Below are positions 11,344 through 22,195 of a stretch of DNA of 64,000 nucleotides, one piece after another (position 1 is the first letter of the stretch; every line of letters starts with the position of its first letter). The notes below the pieces were generated by a model. That model worked only from the letters and a program-made list of their open reading frames with translations. It was not told the origin of the DNA and ran no database searches. The position numbers and the translations under genes are program-made. The DNA lies in NCBI GenBank assembly GCA_012184525.1, contig WOFQ01000024.1, positions 457,211-521,210 of the forward strand. Direction: 5' to 3'. The DNA is from Xenoacremonium recifei. Lineage: Eukaryota; Ascomycota; Sordariomycetes; Hypocreales; Nectriaceae.

Positions 11344-11708
11344 TTTGGGGGGTGAATTCGTGTGGTGTTGCTTGGCGATGGGAGTTGCGCTGCACAAAAT
11401 CCAGCGGCTCTGGCTGGCTGGGAATTCTGCTGCGATAACTGAACTTCTCCCAAAATTTTTGACAAAATGCCGGGCGGTGAGAGCACGCTAGACTACTTTA
11501 AGCGACAGACCCCTCCAAAGGCCCACTCGATTCGAGGTTCTGGGAAACGGAGAATGTGCCGTCTCAAACGGTCAGGTCAGAAGGAGCCCCTCCGTTTGGC
11601 TGCAAACCCCACCATTCGACATCGTGCGAAGACCGACAAACTTCCATCCCCAGTCTGTACCCTGAAGACCTTCTCCTCATTCCTCTTTTGAAGGAGAACT
11701 CTCTCAAG
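11344..11708. promoter_or_regulatory. Divergent promoter region between PUF6 and GIR2
   Basis: These 365 bp lie between two translation-related genes read in opposite directions. A 75-codon frame runs through 11467-11691 but has no similarity I can name, and its stop precedes the GIR2 start, so I read it as leader sequence. Promoter function is inferred from position only. Confidence 0.5.
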
Positions 11709-12451
11709 ATGGGACGCGAAGAGCAAGTTGAAGAGCGTGAAGTGCTCGAGTCCATTTTCCCAGATGAAATCACAGGTACGTACTTGCCATTACCCCAAGC
11801 CATGTCTCGCATCCATGCTAATGCCATTTTAAAGACATCTCCGAGACCGAGTTCAGAGTATCAATCGCCCTAGACATCCCCGATGAAGAGACCGAAGAGC
11901 CTCCCACCATGCTCCTTCAAGTCCGCTATCCAGAAGACTACCCCGAGAAGCCTCCCCACCTCGACATCCTCGCCCCTCCAAACGCTGTCGCCCACGAGCA
12001 CTTCAATGTCGCCGAAGACCGGGAGCAGCTCCTAGCCAGCCTCGACGAGACCATCCAAGAGAATCTCGGCATGGCTATGATATTCACACTCGTCTCCATG
12101 CTCAAAGAGAACGCCGAGCAGCTCGTTCAGGACCGCAAGGACGCCGCCGCGCGCGTGCACGAGGAAGCGCTCCTAGCCGCCGAGCGCGAGGAGAACAAGA
12201 AGTTCCACGGCACGCCTGTGACCCCCGAGACCTTCCTCAAATGGCGCGAGGGTTTCCTCCGCGAGATGGAGGAGCAGCGTCAGCGCGAGGAGGACGAACG
12301 CCTTGCGGAGCTGAAGAAGGCTAAGATCAAGGAACCTGCTCGCCTGACTGGCAAGCAGCTCTGGGAGCGCGGCCTCGTGGGCAAGGGCGAGGACGAGGAG
12401 GACGATATGCCCGTCGAGGGCGTGGAGAAGCTCAAGGTCGAGGCGGCGTGA
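11709..12451 (+). CDS. GIR2: RWD-domain protein Gir2 (RWDD1/DFRP2 family)
   Basis: Yeast Gir2 and human RWDD1/DFRP2 bind the ribosome-associated GTPase Rbg2/DRG2 and, through the RWD domain, Gcn1. Exons are 11709-11775 and 11835-12451, giving 227 aa. The RWD domain covers residues 1-115 (EEREVLESIFPDEI, then the YPEDYPEKPP motif). The second half is a charged helix (ENAEQLVQDRKDAAARVHEEALLAAEREENKKF). The DFRP-type C-terminus contains TGKQLWERGLVGKGEDEED, the segment that contacts DRG2 in this family. The 59 nt intron interrupts the RWD domain. Confidence 0.92.
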
Positions 12452-12777
12452 GCTGGATGGCGGGAATGAGATATATGTGTATGTGCATTGTTTGGAGTTG
12501 GGGTGTGTTGGGATTTCTTGGGCAAAATTTGGATGGTTACCAAACGATTGGGAAGATCGTAATGGCAGGGAGGACCTGCGTAGATCACTCGTAAGCGATG
12601 TGACTCGACTACACAGAGAGAGTATATAGGCCCGTCAATAATCGGGTATATAGATTCAAGCTCGATTCTAGACCTCCACTATGCGTGGACTCACTACCCT
12701 GCGCAAACATATCCTTTTCTCTGCCCGAACGCCGTCTAATGCCCTGATCGTATCACACAAGTTGTCCTCCGAGAATT
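12452..12777. other. Convergent 3' region (GIR2 / ACL4)
   Basis: 326 bp between two convergent stop codons, AT-richer than the genes. A tandem of purines and TATA-like sequence near 12615-12655 has no evident role. No gene seen. Confidence 0.45.
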
Positions 12778-13893
12778 TTAACCTTGCATCTCCTCATCTT
12801 CGTCCTCGTCGCCGCTGGCATCCTCCCACTCCTCTTCTTCGCCGTCCACAGGCTGGCCGATGGCCTGGTTGATGTTCTGCAGCAGCTCCTTGGCATGCTC
12901 TCCTAGTCGTTCATCCTCATACTCCTGAAGCTCGTACAGCTTCAGACACTGCATAATCCATTGCCGCGAGGACTTCCAGGTAGCCTTCCAGCCTTCGTCA
13001 CCGGTGCTAGCTCCGTTCTGGGCTGGTGCTGCAGAGCGTTGCTTCTCGCCCATGATGTATAAGCACCATCCACCCAGATACCAAGCCTCCACACTCGTAT
13101 CGTCATCTGAGACTAGTCTTTCCAAGACCTTCAGGGCGTCATCTTCCAGCTCGCTCTCCATAAGAAGTCTCGACAGGCCAATTCGGGTGGGAAACTCGGG
13201 GACGGCGGGGTGCTCTGGTGGAAGATCCTGCCACAGCTCCAGACTCCGCTTCAGAGCTGTACGCGCCTCATCGGCACGCTCTTGTGAGATTCGGACGTTG
13301 GCAACAGTCTGCCACGTCTCCGGGGATTCAGGCGCAATCATCATAGCCTCGGTAATGAGTGCCTCACATCGCTGCTCAGCATCCTCCTCCCACGAAAGAT
13401 CGGTCATGTAGACCTCAGCAACCGCGCACAACACACCGCCGAGTTTGGTTTGTTTTTCGTCAAGAGTGGCCTGCTGCTCGGGTGTCCTCCTCGGTAGCTC
13501 GGACAGGACCTGGATCTGCTTCCTCAGCGCAGAGGCGCCAGACTCAAACCATCGCACACTGTCCTGGCCGCCCTCTTCGCTCAGTTGCGCCAGGAGCAAG
13601 AACTTCTCAGCTCCGCCGCCGACTTTCTCATCCATGCTACCATCCTTGTCGAGAGTCACGGCGCGCTCAAAGCAAGCTCGCGCACCATCAACTTCACCCA
13701 TTTCCAAGAAGATGGTGCCCAGTAGGTTGCTGGCCCTCAACTCGAAGTCTCCGCCTTCGCCTGTGGTTTCCAGGGCTTGCTGAGCGACTGATGCGGCCTC
13801 GTCCAGGTTGCCAACTTCCAGTTGAGTCTCTGCATCGGAGAGAAGCTTTGCCACGTCGGGCTTCTTTTTGTTTGTAGGGCGGGAAGGCGCCAT
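12778..13893 (-). CDS. ACL4: TPR-repeat assembly chaperone of ribosomal protein uL4 (Acl4)
   Basis: Single-exon 371 aa protein resembling yeast Acl4, the dedicated chaperone that escorts newly made Rpl4 to the pre-60S particle. The TPR array begins at about residue 15 (AKLLSDAETQLEVGNLDEAASVAQQAL) and is followed by ASNLLGTIFLEMGEVDGARACFERAV at about 54 and several more degenerate repeats. It ends with an acidic tail (EEEEWEDASGDEDEDEEMQG), as expected for a chaperone of a basic ribosomal protein. The N-terminus is short and basic (RPTNKKK). A generic TPR protein is the alternative, but the length, the acidic tail and the repeat pattern favour Acl4. Confidence 0.85.
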   Translation of the reverse strand: MAPSRPTNKKKPDVAKLLSDAETQLEVGNLDEAASVAQQALETTGEGGDFELRASNLLGTIFLEMGEVDGARACFERAVTLDKDGSMDEKVGGGAEKFLLLAQLSEEGGQDSVRWFESGASALRKQIQVLSELPRRTPEQQATLDEKQTKLGGVLCAVAEVYMTDLSWEEDAEQRCEALITEAMMIAPESPETWQTVANVRISQERADEARTALKRSLELWQDLPPEHPAVPEFPTRIGLSRLLMESELEDDALKVLERLVSDDDTSVEAWYLGGWCLYIMGEKQRSAAPAQNGASTGDEGWKATWKSSRQWIMQCLKLYELQEYEDERLGEHAKELLQNINQAIGQPVDGEEEEWEDASGDEDEDEEMQG

Positions 13894-14444
13894 GTTTTTG
13901 AGGGCGGGCGTGAGCCGCTATCAAAGCAGGCGTTGTAAACTGAATGGATGATATTAGATGTAGAAAGGAGATGCCCCGACTTTGTCCAGAATCGAGGTCA
14001 AAATCAGTCAGAGATTCCGAAATTATGCTGAGTCGCAAAGATTTGTTTTTCGCCAACCCACCGCCGTCCGTCTAAGATGGAAGCCGAAGTGAGGGACAGA
14101 AAAATTTGGGTGGGCCGTTATCGATAACGGTCGGACTCAGTGAGTGCGGGGCATTTCGAAGTCGGCAGGCGTGGGACCGACGCCTCCTCCGGCCGCCGCC
14201 GGTGTGGCACGGGCAACGATTAATGCCCATGAGTGTGCAGCTTCACTCACTAATTATTTGTCATCCGAGCCTCCTCAATATCACGAACCCCGAACCCTAG
14301 ACTATTCCAAAAGGTACAAATAGCTCGAATGGACCCCTCGTAGCTCTTATTTGCTAACGCTGTGCAGTGTCTCCAAGAGTCAGGGCTCATTCTCCTTTCA
14401 CACATCCGCAGCTCGGACTTGTCAGAAACACCGAGCTTCCCATC
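13894..14444. promoter_or_regulatory. Divergent promoter region between ACL4 and riboflavin synthase
   Basis: These 551 bp separate the two start codons. A GC-rich block lies near 14180-14220. I saw no FMN-riboswitch-like conserved sequence, which is unsurprising in a fungus, and no gene. Promoter function is inferred from position. Confidence 0.45.
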
Positions 14445-15193
14445 ATGTTCACGGGAATCGTGGAGGAGATTGGCAGTGAGTTTGAAGCATATCTTGACAA
14501 GACAAGAAGGGCAATTACTCACAGCATGAAGCTATTGCCACTCTCCAGAAGACGGAGGACTACACTGAGATGACCATCTCCATTGCGCCAGAGTCCTCCC
14601 TCCTCAAAGACTGCACCGACGGCGACTCCATCGCTGTCAATGGCGTCTGCCTCACAGTCACCTCGTTCACCCCCAAGGAGTTCAAGGTTGGCGTTGCGCC
14701 CGAAACCCTTCGCATCACAAACCTCGGAGACCTTGTTGAAGGAAGCAATGTCAACCTCGAGAGAGCTGTCCGCTCGGATACCCGAATGGGTGGTCACTTT
14801 GTGCAGGGCCACGTCGACACAACCGCTGAGATTCTCTCCGTTGAGAAGGACGGTGATGCATTGACCTATCGGTTCAAGCCCAAGAACCAGGCTATGCTGC
14901 AGTACATCGTCTTCAAGGGCTTCATTGCGCTCGATGGCACCAGCTTGACCATCACCAAGGTCAACGATACGGAGGGGTGGTTCGAGGTTATGCTCATCGT
15001 CTACACTCAAACCAGAGTCGTCATCGCTCAGAAGAAGGCTGGTGAGTCTGTCAACATCGAGGTTGATATGATGGCCAAGTATGCTCAGAAGTCCTTGGCC
15101 GGCATTCTGGGTGGTGAGAGTGACACACATATCCCCTTGTTGGAGAAAATGGTCGAGAGAATTGTGGCCCAGAAGCTGGCAGAGAAGCAATAA
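14445..15193 (+). CDS. RIB5: Riboflavin synthase
   Basis: Catalyses dismutation of two 6,7-dimethyl-8-ribityllumazine molecules to riboflavin, the last step of vitamin B2 synthesis; cytosolic homotrimer. Exons are 14445-14475 and 14532-15193, giving 230 aa. The N-terminal lumazine-binding barrel starts with the signature MFTGIVEEIGT and includes DSIAVNGVCLTVTSF. The second barrel starts near MGGHFVQGHVDTTAEI and includes ALDGTSLTITKV. The 56 nt intron must use the acceptor GAAG at 14531. The CAG seven bases upstream (ending 14524) would put TGA directly after the junction. Only the downstream choice yields the family sequence GIVEEIGTIATLQKT. Confidence 0.95.
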
Positions 15194-15265
15194 GTCATGA
15201 TATAAAAAAAACATCATTTCAAGCGTTCCATTATGGGTATCATGTTCCTGTCGTCTCTCATCCTT

Positions 15266-17050
15266 TCAAATATCAGCCCAAACTTCAGCAATCTTCTGGC
15301 TCAAAACTTTCGAAATCTTCTTCCTGCCGACAAGTTGGCTCGTCTGGCCAAATACCATCTCTCTTTTCCGCTTGAGACCCTGTTCGCCCGTTCCACATGC
15401 CTCGAACGCCTTGATAAATTCAAGCGGTGTTTTCCACTTCTTCTGAATCTCCAAAGCACGCTCTCCGGTCACACCCCGTGTTGTCATGAGCATCTTCAAG
15501 AAAACGTCCCGGAGAGTCATCATTTCTGACTTGGACGCCAAAGAAGAAAACGCGGGATAGGTGATGTAGTGCCCCAGAGACGGGTCCTTTTCCCTCAAAT
15601 GAGCGAGCAAGGGCAAGTAATTCTGTGCGGTGAGGACTCGTGTAGGGATGACAAAGAGGGGTTTTCTCTCGTATGTCCGCTTGAGCATGGTTGTCATGCG
15701 CGCCAGATATTTAATCGTGTCGTCCATTTTAGCGGTCTTCTTGACAAAGTAGCCATTGACTACTTGTGTCGATGCGATAGCTGATTGAACGGCCTCTTCG
15801 TATCTCGAAAGCTGAGCTTGGTCGATAGTTATCTCTTCAATGATGTATATGACCTTCTTGACACCAGATCGATTCAGGCGAAATTTCTGCTCGTGAAATC
15901 GGCCGTCTTTTATACTGCCAATCAGGTCGTCCAGTCGTTTTCGCTCAACAATCCAGTCCAGGACAATCTCATCGCCCTCGGCACCATGACGTGACAAGAA
16001 TTGAGGGTCGTGGCATTTCGCGATCCACTGCGCATCACCAAGTTCCATGCTCCTCATAATAGGCTTGACACCTTGTTTTGCGAGTTCCTCTTGAATGTAA
16101 TCACGGTCGGTTTTGGCTCTCACCTCTCGAACATCAAGAAGGAGGTGAACTGAAAAGGAGCCAGGCTGTAGACAAATAGGCCTAAATGTCGGCAAGCCAG
16201 CGTCATCCGAGACAACGGGTCCATCAGAGACGACGCTCTGGTAGGGTGATGGAGCTGGGTGTGGCTCCGTGATTTCGAGAGAGGGTGAACGCTCTTTTGC
16301 TTCTGGAAAAAACGGGCTGATATCTTCCGGAGCCGGTTCTTGTCGAGGCAATACTTGTTGTGGTCGATCTCTACGAGACGGCTCTCGAGCGCCCTGACCA
16401 TGTTCTTCCTGCCACAGACTGGTTTCTTTGATTCGTTTGGCGACATCCCAGCCTTCATCGGTTAAGGCGTACCTTCTTAACGGTCGACCTCTCGCATAAA
16501 CCAACTCCTTCTGTAGCAGCGTCTTCATGGAATTCCAGGCCGTATAGAACTTGGTGGGATCAGACGGAGCGGTAAATGACGAATCGCAGTGTGGCTGCGC
16601 AGCTTCGATGAGATCTGCTTTTGTAAGGCCAACCGGAGCATCTTCATGTTGAAGCGAAAGAGCCACCACAAGGGCATATGCCCCTGATCTAAACGCAGGC
16701 ACGTAGGCTTTAGGCTTTCTCGGTTTCTTCGCCGGCCTCAAACTACCGTCCGCGTCAGGTTCAGCTCCGCTGTTTCTAGCAGCTTTCCTGGCACGTGGGT
16801 GCGCAGGCATCTGGAGGCCATTCTCCTCGCAGTGTTTCTTCAGCTGAGTCTCAAGCCTCTCGCAGAGCTTCGGTCCGAAACCCTTGAGCTGCTGGAGCTC
16901 CGCGGGGTGCATGAACGTGATCGGACATGCTTTGAGTGAGTCGTAGGCATGTTTGTAGGTTGTGACGCCCTTCGTATTCCGTTCACGAGCCACATCCCAC
17001 CATTCCTTAACCCAGCTCAGGAGCAAGGGGTTCGCCGATTCGGATTCCAT
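15266..17050 (-). CDS. MUS81: Crossover junction endonuclease Mus81
   Basis: Catalytic subunit of the XPF-family Mus81-Mms4/Eme1 structure-specific endonuclease, which cuts 3' flaps, nicked Holliday junctions and stalled forks. Single exon, 594 aa. Residues 1-75 carry the N-terminal helix-hairpin-helix (AELQQLKGFGPKLCERLE). A winged-helix-like segment lies at about 120-210 (RSGAYALVVALS..., LTDEGWDVAKRI). The XPF nuclease core has DVRE with D306, GDA at about 338 and the ERKRLDD catalytic motif at 369-375. A second HhH closes the C-terminus. The 3' end is only 72 bp from the riboflavin synthase stop, so the two 3' UTRs probably overlap. The catalytic residues are intact. Confidence 0.96.
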   Translation of the reverse strand: MESESANPLLLSWVKEWWDVARERNTKGVTTYKHAYDSLKACPITFMHPAELQQLKGFGPKLCERLETQLKKHCEENGLQMPAHPRARKAARNSGAEPDADGSLRPAKKPRKPKAYVPAFRSGAYALVVALSLQHEDAPVGLTKADLIEAAQPHCDSSFTAPSDPTKFYTAWNSMKTLLQKELVYARGRPLRRYALTDEGWDVAKRIKETSLWQEEHGQGAREPSRRDRPQQVLPRQEPAPEDISPFFPEAKERSPSLEITEPHPAPSPYQSVVSDGPVVSDDAGLPTFRPICLQPGSFSVHLLLDVREVRAKTDRDYIQEELAKQGVKPIMRSMELGDAQWIAKCHDPQFLSRHGAEGDEIVLDWIVERKRLDDLIGSIKDGRFHEQKFRLNRSGVKKVIYIIEEITIDQAQLSRYEEAVQSAIASTQVVNGYFVKKTAKMDDTIKYLARMTTMLKRTYERKPLFVIPTRVLTAQNYLPLLAHLREKDPSLGHYITYPAFSSLASKSEMMTLRDVFLKMLMTTRGVTGERALEIQKKWKTPLEFIKAFEACGTGEQGLKRKREMVFGQTSQLVGRKKISKVLSQKIAEVWADI

Positions 17051-17753
17051 GAAGCGAGTCGTGAGCAAAGAGCACCAAAGAGAGCCAGCCCCATCCCAAA
17101 AGAACAAACAACAAAAAAGGCGCCCAGCAGCCAGACCAAAAGAGAAGTCGCACCGTCCTTCAGCACTTCAATGACATGTGGTATGTTGGAGTTGAGTTTG
17201 TCGATCAATCGCAGCCAGAGACGCGCCGGTCTTCCTTCCAAGTTCACGCGTCCCGAAGGCTCGGTGACACGAGAGCACGTGCGGGCCTGGGCATCCACTG
17301 TAGGAGGCAGGAGCTTGCTCCGGGCTGGTTGAGCCGCAACAGTGCCGCAGCTTCGCCCAATGGGGTCAGCCCTAGCCGCTGACTTGCATCATGGCTGTGG
17401 CCGTGCGCTGTGGCTAGGGTGCGCATGGGCTTTCAGCGGCGCTTCAGTGGACCTTCGCTGTAATTTAGCGCCTGGTGGCCTGCAACGGCGGTCAGCGGGG
17501 TGCCTTCGGTTGCGGTGGAGCGTGGGGTCAGCTCTGTCGCAGGATGGAGGGGGCCGGTCAGCTCCTCCAAGCCCAAGCCTGCCCTGGAACGACGAAGTCC
17601 CCTCTTCCATCCGCTTCGTTTGCTATTTATTGCTCTCGTCCGCAGTGGAGGCCTCGTATTAGCACAGAAAAAGGACACCCCGTCGCCCTCGTTGCCCGGA
17701 CGCAGCCTGTTCAACTCTTCTCGAGCCTCCAAGACTCTGACGAACCCTCAATC
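17051..17753. promoter_or_regulatory. Divergent promoter region between MUS81 and AGM1 with CACGTG and CCAAT boxes
   Basis: 703 bp between start codons. A CACGTG E-box lies at 17276-17281 and a CCAATGG box near 17357. Either could serve either gene. The open frame that runs into AGM1 from 17475 has no similarity before the conserved start, so I treat it as leader. Confidence 0.5.
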
Positions 17754-19431
17754 ATGGACGCCGCTATCCTCGCCGCCTCGGCCAAGCACCCCATCGTCCC
17801 GGACCATGTCTTCAAGTACGGCACGGCGGGGTTCCGCATGAAGGCCGACCTCCTCGACGGCGTCACCTTTCGAGTCGGACTGCTCGCGGGCCTGCGCAGC
17901 CGCAAGCTCAATGGCCAGACCATCGGCGTCATGATCACGGCCAGCCACAACCCGGCCGTCGACAACGGCGTCAAGATCGTCGACCCCATGGGCGAGATGC
18001 TGGAGCAGGACTGGGAGGCCTATGCCACCAAGCTCGTCAACTGCCCCTCCGACCAGGACCTCCTCGACACGTACAAGGCGCTCGCTGCCCAGCTCAAGAT
18101 CGACGTCAACACCGCCGGGCGAGTCATCTACGGTCGCGACACTCGCCCGTCAGGCCACGGCCTTGTGCAGGCACTCGCCGACTCGTTCGAGGCGACCAAC
18201 ACCGAGTACACCGACTACAAGATCCTGACGACCCCTCAGCTGCACTACCTCACCCGATGCATCAACACCGAGGGCACGCCCAAGGCCTATGGCGAGGTCA
18301 GCGAGGCCGGATACTATGCGAAACTCTCTGAGGCCTTTGTTCGGGCGCTTCGTGGAAAGAAGCCCCAGGGCCAGCTTGTGGTCGACTGCGCCAATGGTGT
18401 TGGTGGTCCTAAGCTGACGGAGCTGCTGAAGGTCATTCCACTGGATGTTACGGGCTTCGACTGCAAGGTCGTCAACGACGATGTCCTACGGCCTGAGGTT
18501 CTCAACCTCGATGTGCGTTTAATTCTCTCCTATGACCAGTTCCGTCCATTCTAACAATTGCGACTTTAATTAGGCCGGTGCCGACTTTGTCAAGACCAAG
18601 CAGCGAGCCCCTCCTAACCCCAAGCCCGTCCCTGGTGTCCGATCCTGCTCGCTCGATGGTGACGCCGATCGTCTGATCTACTACTGGACTGATCCTGACA
18701 CTGGATTCTTTATGCTGGACGGCGATCGCATTTCGTCTCTCAACGCTTCTTTCATTGGCGACCTTGTCCGCTCTGCTGGCCTTGAGGAGGACCTGCGCAT
18801 CGGTGTCGTCCAGACAGCCTACGCCAACGGCGCCAGCACCAATTACATCGAGAAGCACCTCCAGCTTCCTGTCGTCTGCACCCCCACTGGTGTCAAGCAT
18901 CTTCACCACGCTGCTTGCCAGTTCGACATTGGCGTGTACTTCGAGGCCAATGGCCACGGCACTGTCGTCTTCTCCCATGAGGCCATGCGGGCCTTCAAGG
19001 AGAAGGAGCCTCAGTCGCCTGCTCAGAAGGACGCTCTCGACACCCTCGCGGCTGTGGGCGACCTCATCAACCAGACTGTCGGCGACGCCATCTCCGATAT
19101 GCTCATGGTAGAGGTAATCCTCGCGCACAAGGGCTGGACGCTGAAGGACTGGGCCATGACCTACACCGACCTTCCCAACCGTCTGGTCCGCGTCGAGGTC
19201 GGCAACAAGGACCTCTTCCAGACCACCGACGCCGAGCGCCGTCTCAGCCACCCTCCCGGCTGCCAGGATGAGATCGACCAGTGCGTCAAGAAGTACACCA
19301 GCGCTCGCTCCTTTGCCCGCGCCAGCGGCACCGAGAACGCCTGCCGTGTCTACGCTGAGGCCGCGACTCGCTCCGAAGCCGATGAGCTGGCAAATAAGGT
19401 CGCTCAGCTCGTCAAGCAGTTCGGATCTTGA
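17754..19431 (+). CDS. PCM1: Phosphoacetylglucosamine mutase
   Basis: Interconverts GlcNAc-6-phosphate and GlcNAc-1-phosphate on the route to UDP-GlcNAc for chitin, N-glycans and GPI anchors; cytosolic. Exons are 17754-18512 and 18574-19431, giving 538 aa, the usual length for the AGM1/Pcm1 branch of the alpha-D-phosphohexomutases. The active-site phosphoserine is Ser64 in TASHNP, the metal loop is DGDADR at 281-286, the sugar-binding segment is ANGHGTVVFS, and the C-terminal phosphate-binding loop is RASGTENACR. The upstream in-frame extension to 17475 is ignored because the family starts with the KHPIV...FKYGTAGFR block. Codon use is strongly C-ending, suggesting high expression. Confidence 0.96.
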
Positions 19432-20110
19432 GAAACCTCTCAAGCGATCTTTCAATAGTACTGCAGGTCATACAGACGAAAAAAAAAGCAGACAAGGCCC
19501 TACAGAGGACGGCAAGGACTTATAACGGCCGCGCGTGGGGAGGAGATATTTCAAGAGGATGAAAAGGGGTAAAAGTTTAGGGCGGTACTTGTGCTTTCGA
19601 AATGAATACCTATCTAGCTCGGTGACGAGATTGATAGCGTGCGCTCCCTTGACAGATTGGATACTCAACTGAGGTTGATGACGAGTGAATGAATATTGGA
19701 TATCTATCTTTCTTATTGCCAACATCACAATATAAAGACGTGAAAACACCTCATACAAGATAAACGTCTCATGTCGAGATGAAAGAAAAATGATCTATTG
19801 ATTGAGAAGCTCCGGAGTGCTGGTTCTTTTCTCATGGTATCGCTCGTAACGGGTCGTCAACCATCGACCACTATCCCTCTAGATCGATGTCGCTTTTTCT
19901 TTTTATCTAGCACGTTTTCCCTTTGCATCGCAACGTAAAATGCATGTCCCTCTACCTGGTGTAAAAATAGAAAAGTTGCTCTTATATGAAAGACGCCCCT
20001 CCATCTCCTACATGCGATTCTCCAAACGCTCAGCGCGCATTGCAAGACCACTCCCAGCGCCATGCTCTATGCTGCCAGAACTCCACGCCCTGTTTACCCT
20101 CCAACATCAA
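19432..20110. other. Convergent 3' region (AGM1 / RMT1)
   Basis: 679 bp between convergent stops, with an A-run near 19479-19488 and AT-rich sequence. No gene seen. Expected to hold both 3' UTRs. Confidence 0.5.
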
Positions 20111-21500
20111 CTAGCACATGCGGTATTCGCTCTGGCCCTGAGCCTTGCGGTTAGGGTCCTCAGTCTCGAAGTCGTAGGCAATGTCAATGTCCAAGTCGCG
20201 CCTGTTCTTGTTGTTAGGCTTGACCTGGAGGTTGACGGAAACCTCTTCGTCTTGCTGGACAGTGAGGACGTCCTTGAGGTAGAAGACGGTCTGCTTCCAG
20301 TGGGTGTACTTGGTGTGCGGCCCGGTGGAGAAGCGAATGGGCTTGTGGCAGGCGGTGAAGTCGATGTCGAACCACGAGACGAGGGCGTGGATGAAGTCGT
20401 CGCGCTTAGCGGTCAGCTTGAAGGAGTTATGGAAGGCCAGATCGGCGGTGGTGCAGGTGTAGAGGTCGAGGGTGAGGACAGGGGTCGGGTCAGTGACAAC
20501 GGCCTTGAGCTCGACGGTGTCGACAAGGGGCTCGGAGAGAGCCGTCTCCTTCAGGGGGGTGTAGTCAAAACCATAGACGTTGTCCCAGACTATTGGAAGA
20601 GTCAGTTATGCATTGAGCTTGTAGAGAGCGTAACACTCACAGCCAATCTTCTCGTCCTTGTAGTCGCCGTCCTCGATACCGGCAAAGAAGATGGTGGCCT
20701 TGTCGGGAAAGATCAGACCGTCCTTCTCGAGGTACTTGTCTCGCGCATACAGGACAGTATCCAGCATGGACTCGTAGAGCAGGAAGTAACCCATCCACTC
20801 GGAAATAATGATATCGACCTTGGGGAAGGGAAGCTCGATCTCCTCCATCTTGCCCTGGATCAGGGTGATCTTGTCGGACAGGCCGTTGACCTTGACGATC
20901 TCGCGGGCCTTGAAGATGATCGTGGACATGTCGACACCGATGACATGCTTTGCGCCAGCCTTGGCGGCGAACCTGTAATGGCGGAGAGATCAGGGGCTGA
21001 TCCCATCGAGGCATCCCCGCGCCCATGGAAGGGGACAGGGGTAGTTCCGGAGGGGCAGTCTAGACGTACATGGAGAGAATGGCAGTACCGCAGCCAACAT
21101 CGAGAACGACCTTGTCCTTAAAAATATGCTTGTTCTGGATAATGGCGTTCATATACGACCGCGTGCGAACCTCGTCTTTCTATTGTGCGGACGCAGCTGA
21201 TCAGCGGGGTGTTGCAGGCGATGGTGGTGGCATAATGGCGGGGGAGGGGAAACATACCAACATCTCCTCATGGATGCCTTTTCCAATGCAGCCGCCCGTT
21301 AGAACACAATATCATAGCCGGCGATCGATTCGCGAAGAGATAAAACATACCATGGTGATCGTAGCTGCAACGCGATCTGTTAGCAACGGCTTCTGCGACA
21401 AAGATCGCAGGACTCACCTCTTGAAGTAATGCTGCTCGCTGTGCTCCATCGAGTTCATCTTCTGCTCCGCCAGCTCAACCTCCATCTTGTCGCCGCTCAT
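20111..21500 (-). CDS. RMT1: Protein arginine N-methyltransferase 1 (Rmt1/Hmt1)
   Basis: Type I PRMT using S-adenosylmethionine to make asymmetric dimethylarginine on RGG-rich RNA-binding proteins. Minus-strand exons are 21500-21418, 21364-21351 (14 nt), 21277-21258 (20 nt), 21179-21070, 20972-20641 and 20589-20111, giving 345 aa. The SAM-binding motif VLDVGCGTAILSMF spans an intron and is followed by GVDMS. The double-E loop is SEWMGYFLLYESMLD, and the THW loop appears as YTHWKQTVFYL. The N-terminus HYFKSYDHHGIHEEMLKDEVRTRSY is conserved and exists only if both microexons are included. The C-terminus YRMC is typical. Five GT-AG introns. Confidence 0.96.
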
Positions 21501-22195
21501 CCTGACGGTCTAAACGTAGCGCGCGGTAACGGACAGAGATAGCGAATGGGTTCGTTTGCGGGAGAGCGAAGGGGAGAGGCGCAGAATGGGCTGGGACGGC
21601 TCGCTGTCTTGCTGGCTGGCGGGATGCGATTTTGTTTGAGAATTTAGTTCGGGCAGAAAAATGATTTATCGCCGTCACCGCCCAATTTTTTTTCCCTTTT
21701 TCCCCCAAAGGGTAGCCCGCTGGAGCCACTGAGTGGCGGCCCACTCACCTCCTAAGGCGCCTTACTGAATCGCCAGGTGTAAGCGATTCATGGAACAACA
21801 ATGAAGTAAAAAGTTGCCAATATGGGGGTTGGCTTGTGATATATGCTCCTTTCTAGCTCAGGTGTTTGGAATTACATAGCGGTTTGGGCAATACTAAGCT
21901 AATCCCTCTGAGCCTTGAATAGGTTGACGGCTGTTATGGAACGACTTCCTAGGAAGTCGTAAAAGAGACAATTCATCCTCAGGTATCGTTTTCATAATGC
22001 CACACAAGGAGAATCCGTCTGTAGATGCACATTCTTCCTCTTCAATTTGGTTTTGTTTATAGAGTCATAAATAAAGTTCTATCTTATTCCAAGGTCCCTG
22101 ATCGCCCTATGAGAGTTTCCGGCCGATATGTCACCCGCCCCATTTTTATTCAACGCCAGACGCCTTTACAGGAACGCGCAATCGAAAAGCATCAA
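21501..22195. other. Intergenic region RMT1 promoter / NSA2 3' flank
   Basis: 695 bp between two minus-strand genes. The part near 21501-21780 is expected to be the RMT1 promoter and leader. The remainder is AT-rich and probably the NSA2 3' UTR. No coding sequence seen. Confidence 0.45.

Noticed and set aside
14445..14573. Apparent frameshift or pseudogene in riboflavin synthase
   Set aside because: Using the first acceptor CAG gives a stop, but the acceptor seven bases downstream restores the exact family sequence, so the gene is intact.
18502..19455. A 317-codon minus-strand open frame
   Set aside because: Antisense to the second exon of phosphoacetylglucosamine mutase.
19940..21121. A 393-codon plus-strand open frame
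   Set aside because: It is antisense to PRMT1 exons and arises from C-ending codon bias. The translation is repetitive in Val, Leu, Asp and Gly with no family similarity.
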